Below, piece after piece: positions 58,899 through 64,000 of a stretch of 64,000 bases of DNA (positions within the stretch are counted from its first letter, which is position 1; every line of letters begins with the position of its first letter). A model generated the notes under the pieces. That model saw only the letters and a program-made list of their open reading frames with translations. It was not told the origin of the DNA and searched no databases. This stretch comes from an uncultured Phycisphaerales bacterium (lineage in GTDB: Bacteria > Planctomycetota > Phycisphaerae > Sedimentisphaerales > Anaerobacaceae): positions 12,151 to 76,150 of the forward strand of contig CALEZT010000259.1 in NCBI GenBank assembly GCA_937927975.1, given 5' to 3'. A program made the translations under genes and the position numbers.

Positions 58899-60962
58899 AT
58901 GAGACGGCACGTCAAGAAAGCCCTGTGGGTCGCGTTGTTGGCTCCGTTTGTGCTCGCGGGGCTCTGGTTGCATCGGCTCTACCGCAGTATCGAGGAGGAC
59001 ATGAGCGGTCCTCCGGCCGAACCGCTTCGCGTCGCGGTGACCGATCCTCTGTGCAATCGACTCGCCGCGGACTACTTGAAGGGCCACGCTCAGCGCGATT
59101 ACGCTCCGCTCGGCGCGTTTCTCGAAGAGAAGCTGGGACGTCCCGTCGAGATCGTCTACGGCCCGACCCTCGGCGACATCCATCGGTCGTCGGAGGGTGC
59201 GATCGATCTGATCGTGGGCGGAGCTTGGGCCGTGTCGTCTGAGGCCGCGGAAGTCAACGAGCCCGTTCGTCCCATCGCCCGCCTGACCGACGCCCTTGGC
59301 GATCAGGAGACCCGAGGCCTTTTCGTCGTGCGGACCCGCAGCCCCGCCAGGGCAATCGGCGACCTCGAAGACCATCGGATCCTGTTCGGACCGCCCCGCG
59401 AGGTCGAACGGCACGCGGAGGCCCTGGCTCTGCTCGCGCAGAACGGCGTGACGCCTGTGCCGCCTCTGAGGGTGATATCGGACTGCGCCGAGGCGATCGC
59501 GGCGGTCGTCAAAGGCGAGGCGGATGTCGCAGTTGTGCCGGGTTATCTCCGACCACTGCTGGAGGACCTGGGAGGCGTGGAGAAGGGAGCCTTGCGGGTA
59601 GTCGGCCAAACGGCAGGACAACCCTTCACCACCGTGTTCGCGACGCCCCGCATCAGCCCTTCCGCCGAGCGAGCGATCCTCGATGTCCTGATGTCCGCGC
59701 GGGACAATGCCCCTTTGCTCACAACGCTCGCATCGAGATCGGGCTTCGTGCCTTTGACGCAGACGCCACAGGCACAACCGCCATCGCTTCCTCCGACCCC
59801 CATCTCGGAATGGACGGACTGGCGAGGGACGGATCGAAGGGGCCTCAGTCCCGATGTCCCGACTGAGCTGCCCGCGACGCCGAGGCTGTTGTGGAAACGA
59901 CGGTTGACCGGCAGCGGCCTCTCCGGCGTCTCGGTCACGGCCAAGCACGTGATCGTCGCGGACAAGAGCGAACGGAACGACCAGGACATCTGGCGTTGTC
60001 TCGAGGCCGAGACCGGGCGGGAAGCGTGGACGATCGCCTACCCGACACCGAAAGAGATGGAGTTCACCAACGTCCCCCGCGCCGCTCCGGTCGTTCACGG
60101 CGGCTTCGCCTATCTGCTCGGCGCGTTCGGCGACCTGCATTGCGTCAGCGTCGAGGGTTCCCGCATCGTGTGGCGACGGAACCTGATCAAGGAATTCGAT
60201 GCCAAGCTTCCGACCTGGGGGATGTGCTCGACGCCCCTGCTCGTCGACGACATGCTCGTCGTCAACCCCGGCGCTCCCGACGCTTCGCTCGTCGCGCTCG
60301 GCCTCTACACAGGCGAGACGCTCTGGCAGACGCCCGGCGAACCGGCCGGCTACGGCTCGCTGATCCTCGCCACCTTCGGCGGCGTCCGACAGATCGTCGG
60401 GCACGACGCCGCCTCGCTGGCCGGCTGGGACCCGAACACAGGCAGGCGTCTCTGGACGCTCTTGCCCGCGAGAAAAGGCGACTTCAATGTCCCCACGCCG
60501 CTCGACATCGACGGAAAGCTCCTGGTCGCCACCGAGAACAACGGCGCAAGACTCTACGACTTCGACGCCAACGGCCGTATCCATCCGATCCCCATCGCCC
60601 AGAACCGCAGGCTCGCCCCAGACACCTCGACGCCGGTGGCGATCGACGGCCTGCTCTTCGGCTGCTCCCGCGGCCTGCACTGCCTGGACCTCACTGATAG
60701 TCTCAACACCCTTTACACGTCCGACGGTGGCGGCGCGTTCAACGACTACGCAGCCCTGATCGCAGGCAACGGTCACGTCCTGGCGACCACCGTCAAGGGC
60801 GAACTGATCCTGCTCAAGGCGGCGCGCGAGGCCTTCACGCCAGTCGCGAGCCTGCGGCTCTTCGAAGACACGGAGGTCTGGTCCCATCCGGCCCTGGTCG
60901 GCAACCGCCTCTACATCCGCAGCATGAAAGAGATCTGCTGCTTCTTGCTTGACAACCCATAG
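58899..60962 (+). CDS. PhnD-like solute-binding domain fused to PQQ-type beta propeller
   Basis: 687 residues with an N-terminal signal or anchor (MRRHVKKALWVALLAPFVLA). Residues about 35-300 are a periplasmic binding fold like the phosphonate-binding PhnD family: YAPLGAFLEEKLGRPVEIVY, GAIDLIVGGAWAVSS and EAIAAVVKGEADVAVVPGYL. A Pro-rich linker (about 305-318) leads to a PQQ-like propeller with DWRGTDRRGLSPDVPTELP at its start, WRCLEAETGREAWTIAYPTP, GSRIVWRRNLIKEFD and LYTGETLWQTPGEPAG. The propeller is of the type in quinoprotein or BamB-like proteins, without a clear PQQ ligand set. The fusion is unusual; it may couple ligand sensing to a scaffold. Confidence 0.75.
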   Translation: MRRHVKKALWVALLAPFVLAGLWLHRLYRSIEEDMSGPPAEPLRVAVTDPLCNRLAADYLKGHAQRDYAPLGAFLEEKLGRPVEIVYGPTLGDIHRSSEGAIDLIVGGAWAVSSEAAEVNEPVRPIARLTDALGDQETRGLFVVRTRSPARAIGDLEDHRILFGPPREVERHAEALALLAQNGVTPVPPLRVISDCAEAIAAVVKGEADVAVVPGYLRPLLEDLGGVEKGALRVVGQTAGQPFTTVFATPRISPSAERAILDVLMSARDNAPLLTTLASRSGFVPLTQTPQAQPPSLPPTPISEWTDWRGTDRRGLSPDVPTELPATPRLLWKRRLTGSGLSGVSVTAKHVIVADKSERNDQDIWRCLEAETGREAWTIAYPTPKEMEFTNVPRAAPVVHGGFAYLLGAFGDLHCVSVEGSRIVWRRNLIKEFDAKLPTWGMCSTPLLVDDMLVVNPGAPDASLVALGLYTGETLWQTPGEPAGYGSLILATFGGVRQIVGHDAASLAGWDPNTGRRLWTLLPARKGDFNVPTPLDIDGKLLVATENNGARLYDFDANGRIHPIPIAQNRRLAPDTSTPVAIDGLLFGCSRGLHCLDLTDSLNTLYTSDGGGAFNDYAALIAGNGHVLATTVKGELILLKAAREAFTPVASLRLFEDTEVWSHPALVGNRLYIRSMKEICCFLLDNP

Positions 60963-60981
60963 CGAGCTTGACAGCCACGAA

Positions 60982-61014
60982 ACGGGCCGGAGACGGGGAA
61001 CGTCTTCGGCCCGT
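60982..61014. terminator. 14-bp hairpin between convergent genes
   Basis: ACGGGCCGGAGACG (60982-60995) pairs with CGTCTTCGGCCCGT (61001-61014) with one G.U pair and a 5-base loop. It lies between the PhnD-PQQ gene and the GH3 gene; no U-tract is seen on either side. Confidence 0.6.
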
Positions 61015-61051
61015 GGTCACACTCGCATCGCTCGAAGAAACCGTCCAACTT

Positions 61052-63301
61052 CTATTTCTTGCCCTCCACAGCATTGAAGCTGACGGACATGTCGCCGATC
61101 TGGACTTTGAACTCGCCCGGCTCGACCACCGGCTTGTTGTCCCGGCCGATGAAGGACAGGTCGTCCCAGCCGAGCGTGAACCGCACGGTCTGCGTCGCCT
61201 TCGGAGCAAGGTCCACTTTCTGGAACCGCTTGAGGACCTTCACCGACGGCGTCACGCTGGCGACCACGTCCGAGAGATAGAGCTGCACGATCTCCTTGGC
61301 CGGACGGTCGCTCTCGTTGGTGACCTGCACCGTCGCGGTCAGCGTGGCGGCCGGCGTCATCTCGCTCACGTCCACCTTCAGGCCGTGATAGGCGATCTTG
61401 GAGTAGGACAGGCCGAAGCCGAACGGCCACTGCGGATCGTACTTGTTGCCGCCCTGGGTTTCGCTGACCTTGTGGTCGTACCACATGAAGCCGCCGGGAT
61501 ATTTCGGATAGGTTAGGGGCAGCTTGCCGCTGGGGTTGACGTCGCCGAACAGGACGTCGGCGACCGCCTGGCCGCCCTCCAGGCCGGGCGTGTAGGCCAT
61601 CAGGATCGCCCTGGCGTCGTCCACGATCGTGCGGATCACGCGAGGCCGGCCCTCGACCAGCACGAGCACGATCGGCTTGCCCGTCCCGGCCAGGGCCTTG
61701 ACCAGGTTCAACTGCGGCTCGCTCATCGTCAGGTCGTCGATGTTGCCCGGCGTCTCGCAGTACGGCGGCTCGCCGATACAGGCGACAATCGTATCGACTC
61801 CAGCGGCGACCTCGACCGCCTTGGCGACGTCGATCTCCTTGTCGAACGCGACCGCGTCGACGTATGTCACGTTCTGCTGTCCGAGCTTGCGCTGGATCGC
61901 TTCGAGGATCGTGTTCTTGTCCTGCGGATAGAGTTCTTCCTTGTCGCCCTGCCAGGTGAAGGTCCAGCCGCTGTTGAGGACCGAGAGCTTGTTGGCTGTG
62001 GGACCGGTCACGAGCACCTTCTGTCCCCTGGCCAGGGGCAGCAGGCCGTCGTTCTTGAGCAGGGTCATCGCCTCCTGGGCCGCCTGCAGGTTCACCTGGT
62101 GGGAGGCGGCCGAGCCCACGCTGCCCGCGAGGCTCTTGACCGGATAAGGCTTGTCGAACAGGCCGAGCATGAACTTGACGCGAAGAATGTCGCTGACCGC
62201 TTCGTCGATCCGCTTCATCGGCACCTCGCCGTCTTTGACGAGTTCCAGCAGCGTGTCGTAGAAGCTGTAGTCGTACGGGACCATGCTCATATCGACCCCA
62301 GCCATCACCGCCATCTTCACCGCCTCGCGGCGGTCCTTGGCGACCTTCTCGCGGGTGTAGAGGTTCTCGATGTCCGCCCAGTCGCTGACGACGAAGCCCT
62401 TGAAGCCCAACTCGTCGCGGAGCAGGGTCTTGAGATAGAACGGGCTCGAATGGACGGGAACGCCGTTGATCTCGGAGGAGTTGGCCATGGCCGTCACCGC
62501 GCCGGCCTTGACCGCGGCGGCGAACGGCGGCACGAACCACTGCCGCAACTGCGTCTCGGGGATGTAGGCGGGCGTCCTGTCCCGGCCGGAGTGCGGCCAG
62601 CTATACCCCAGGTAGTGCTTCATGCAGACGGCGACCTTGACCGGGTTGGAGAGGTCGTCGCCCTGTTGGCCGCGGATGTAGGCGACGCCCATCGTCGAGG
62701 CGATGTAGGGGTCTTCGCCGAAGGTCTCGAACACGCGGGGCCACATCGGGTGGCGGGCCACGTCGAGCACCGGCGCGAAGTTCCAGGGGATGCCCGCAGC
62801 GCGGGTCTCCAAGGCGGAGATTTCGCCGATCCTCTCCATCAGGGCGACGTTGCCTGTGGCGCCCATCGCGATGTTCTGCGGGAAGATCGTCGCTTCGAGC
62901 ACGTAGTTGGCCCCGTGGATCGTATCGATGCCATAGAGGATCGGGATGCCCAGGCGCGTCTCCTTCGTCGCGATGTCCTGCATCTGCGTGATCATCTCCT
63001 GCCAGTTCTTCACGCTGCGGGCCTGCCCGCCGCAGTTGAGGATCGAGCCGAGATGGCGGGTGACGATGCCGTCGCGGAGCTTCTGCTCGTCGAGGATCAG
63101 GTAGCCGTCCTGGCCGCTCTTGGCGAACTGCTCCAGGGTGATCTGCGTCATCTGCCCGATCTTCTCTTCGGTGGTCATCCGGGCCACCAGCTTGCGGACC
63201 TCGCCATCGAACCGACTGGGGCTCATCCCTTTCTCCTTGTTGCCCGAACACCCCGAAACGACCAACGCGGACACCACCAGTCCAATCGCCATCCTGTTCA
63301 T
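61052..63301 (-). CDS. bglX: GH3 beta-glucosidase lipoprotein
   Basis: 749 residues. The signal peptide ends VVSGC (lipidated Cys18). The GH3 N-terminal domain has MTTEEKIGQMTQITLEQFA, the KH motif CMKHYLGYSWPHSGRDRTPA (Lys228-His229), and nucleophile Asp307 in GFKGFVVSDWADIENL. The C-terminal domain is followed by a fibronectin-III-like end (VTNESDRPAKEIVQLYLSD). It probably releases glucose from beta-glucans at the cell surface. Full length and intact. Confidence 0.93.
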   Translation of the reverse strand: MNRMAIGLVVSALVVSGCSGNKEKGMSPSRFDGEVRKLVARMTTEEKIGQMTQITLEQFAKSGQDGYLILDEQKLRDGIVTRHLGSILNCGGQARSVKNWQEMITQMQDIATKETRLGIPILYGIDTIHGANYVLEATIFPQNIAMGATGNVALMERIGEISALETRAAGIPWNFAPVLDVARHPMWPRVFETFGEDPYIASTMGVAYIRGQQGDDLSNPVKVAVCMKHYLGYSWPHSGRDRTPAYIPETQLRQWFVPPFAAAVKAGAVTAMANSSEINGVPVHSSPFYLKTLLRDELGFKGFVVSDWADIENLYTREKVAKDRREAVKMAVMAGVDMSMVPYDYSFYDTLLELVKDGEVPMKRIDEAVSDILRVKFMLGLFDKPYPVKSLAGSVGSAASHQVNLQAAQEAMTLLKNDGLLPLARGQKVLVTGPTANKLSVLNSGWTFTWQGDKEELYPQDKNTILEAIQRKLGQQNVTYVDAVAFDKEIDVAKAVEVAAGVDTIVACIGEPPYCETPGNIDDLTMSEPQLNLVKALAGTGKPIVLVLVEGRPRVIRTIVDDARAILMAYTPGLEGGQAVADVLFGDVNPSGKLPLTYPKYPGGFMWYDHKVSETQGGNKYDPQWPFGFGLSYSKIAYHGLKVDVSEMTPAATLTATVQVTNESDRPAKEIVQLYLSDVVASVTPSVKVLKRFQKVDLAPKATQTVRFTLGWDDLSFIGRDNKPVVEPGEFKVQIGDMSVSFNAVEGKK

Positions 63302-63467
63302 GGTTCATTCCCTTTCCATGCAGTGATCGATCAAGCCCCGGCCCGGCGGGACGCCGACAGGCGGGGTCGTTCATTTCCACGAGCGACCGTCATGATAGCA
63401 GAGCCGCGGCACAGCGAAAACACAAAACTACCCCGGCCCCAAGGCTGGGCTGCGTCGCAAGAGTCGG

Positions 63468-64000
63468 TCACGCCGGCCCTCCCGGAATTGGGTTCGTTTC
63501 GCATAACGACTCGTGAAGCGTGAAGGGTGAAGCGTGAAGCGTCGAGAACGGTCCATCTTCGACTCCGAGTGGCAGCGACAAACTGGTTTGTCGATGGTCT
63601 TGCTCCTGCGAGGGAGCCATCGACAAGCTGCGAGGACTCCGCTTGTCGCTGCCACACGGACTGGAACCCGTGCAATCCGCGCCAAACGAAGCCAATTTTG
63701 CCGGGATTGCGGGCTCTTGATCGACGGCGAGGGCGTCCTTCGAACGCGGGGTGGGGACCTGATTGACCTTATTGACCTCGTTGACTGCGGGATCGGTCTG
63801 CGAATGGGAGGCTTCTGCTGCCGTGCGGGCCTCCCGTTCCTTGCGCAGTTCGCGCATCGTTCGGTAGAGGCTGTTCTCGATCCGGCGTTCGTGGACCAGC
63901 AGCCGGTCCAGGACCTGGGCGCGGGCGAAGTCGGTCATCACCACCTGGCCCAGGATCACCGCTTCCTCGTCGGGCTTCGGCTCGATCGGCAGCCCATGCC
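63468..64000 (-). CDS. Partial hypothetical protein with repeat-derived C terminus
   Basis: The frame is open to the right edge, so about 176 residues of the C-terminal end are visible and the start is missing. The natural part reads EEAVILGQVVMTDFARAQVL, then DRLLVHERRIENSLYRTMRE and LRKEREARTAAEA, a helical family end seen with planctomycete hypothetical proteins (family not named). After residue about 65 the sequence is encoded by repeats: a VNEVNKVNQV stutter (63755-63790), a palindrome (63569-63655) and a TGAAGCG stutter (63508-63550). The gene end has been extended by repeat DNA. Confidence 0.6.
   Translation of the reverse strand, partial: HGLPIEPKPDEEAVILGQVVMTDFARAQVLDRLLVHERRIENSLYRTMRELRKEREARTAAEASHSQTDPAVNEVNKVNQVPTPRSKDALAVDQEPAIPAKLASFGADCTGSSPCGSDKRSPRSLSMAPSQEQDHRQTSLSLPLGVEDGPFSTLHASPFTLHESLCETNPIPGGPA
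63508..63550. repeat. TGAAGCG stutter in the right-edge gene tail
   Basis: CGTGAAGCGTGAAGGGTGAA and GCGTGAAGCG repeat tandemly; the same word as at 6551-6570 and 29999-30039. Confidence 0.8.
63569..63655. repeat. Palindromic repeat (GTGGCAGCGACAA arms) inside the right-edge gene
   Basis: GTGGCAGCGACAA (63569-63581) pairs with TTGTCGCTGCCAC (63643-63655), and TTGTCGATGG (63588-63597) with CCATCGACAA (63617-63626). Both stems are perfect and nested. Confidence 0.9.
63755..63790. repeat. AAGGTCAAT stutter, inverted copy
   Basis: On the minus strand GAGGTCAATAAGGTCAATCA repeats the 9-nt word found at 6604-6640 on the plus strand. It is translated in frame as VNEVNKVNQV. Confidence 0.85.

Noticed and set aside
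1..64000. tRNA, rRNA, CRISPR arrays and replication origin
   Set aside because: None could be recognised by eye on either strand; a tRNAscan or covariance-model run would settle the small RNAs.

Overview
The window is a GC-rich bacterial chromosome segment (coding GC roughly 63-66 percent by eye). It most resembles a planctomycete of the Phycisphaerae/Sedimentisphaerales kind. The supporting signs are three short secreted proteins with a planctomycete-style PEP-CTERM sorting tail (IPAPGAILLGTLGAGLVGW), a dockerin/GLUG protein, prepilin-like proteins with an H-x-DG-like end, FG-GAP and PQQ propeller proteins, a BlaI/BlaR1 pair carrying carrier-like repeats, and a complete heptose/LPS-core gene set. 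The taxonomic call is an inference; no rRNA or tRNA gene was recognised.

Layout, left to right. 1-5.2 kb (minus): a TraB-family protein cut by the left edge, a clan-A glycosidase and a TPR/CsgG-like lipoprotein. 5.4-7.9 kb: NAD-type isocitrate dehydrogenase, a DJ-1 protein and a VapBC toxin-antitoxin pair. 8.0-19.2 kb (plus): a long envelope operon lpxK-hldE-gmhA-gmhB-waaF-GT9-like-radical SAM-WaaP-like kinase-GT4-plsY, several members coupled by 4-base overlaps; it makes and attaches heptose in an LPS core. 19.4-27.2 kb: a four-repeat secreted protein, a cupin, gatC-esterase-gatA-gatB, rpmB and a TolB-like lipoprotein. 27.5-30.3 kb: a NodU/CmcH-type carbamoyltransferase with its SxtJ-like and DUF5989 partners. 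30.4-33.8 kb: three PEP-CTERM genes in a region packed with nested repeats. 33.8-40.3 kb (minus): a 5'-truncated primase/helicase-like ATPase, an SGNH-TPR protein, a chorismatase/RidA-like protein, rluB and a UbiA-type phosphoribosyltransferase. 40.7-50.3 kb: a membrane coiled-coil protein with a BRCT-like end, nnrE, surE, an ACT protein with its UPF0210 partner, a pseudopilin behind a decayed pseudopilin relic, a GspE-like ATPase and a CvpA-like protein. 50.6-64 kb: blaI-blaR1, FG-GAP protein, FmdB, DUF89, GLUG/dockerin, PhnD-PQQ fusion, GH3 glucosidase and a gene cut by the right edge.

The most unusual signal is not a gene. At least a dozen sites carry short-period (7-9 nt), low-GC tandem stutters. 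About seven of these sites pair with an inverted copy to form a palindrome lying exactly between two genes of a transcription unit (for example 44372-44473, 29405-29551, 11249-11316). The stutter words differ from site to site while the architecture is the same. Some copies have entered coding sequence in frame (radical SAM linker, DJ-1 N terminus, tail of the right-edge gene, stop codon of the DUF89 gene). A second repeat class has a core like TCATCCTGAGCG and occurs as palindromes, two of them in inverted orientation around the GspE-CvpA pair. A third is a mosaic element around the PEP-CTERM genes.

Most genes were called on family motifs and catalytic residues visible in the translation. 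Starts were moved from the longest open frame when a ribosome-binding site, signal peptide or 4-base overlap argued for it.
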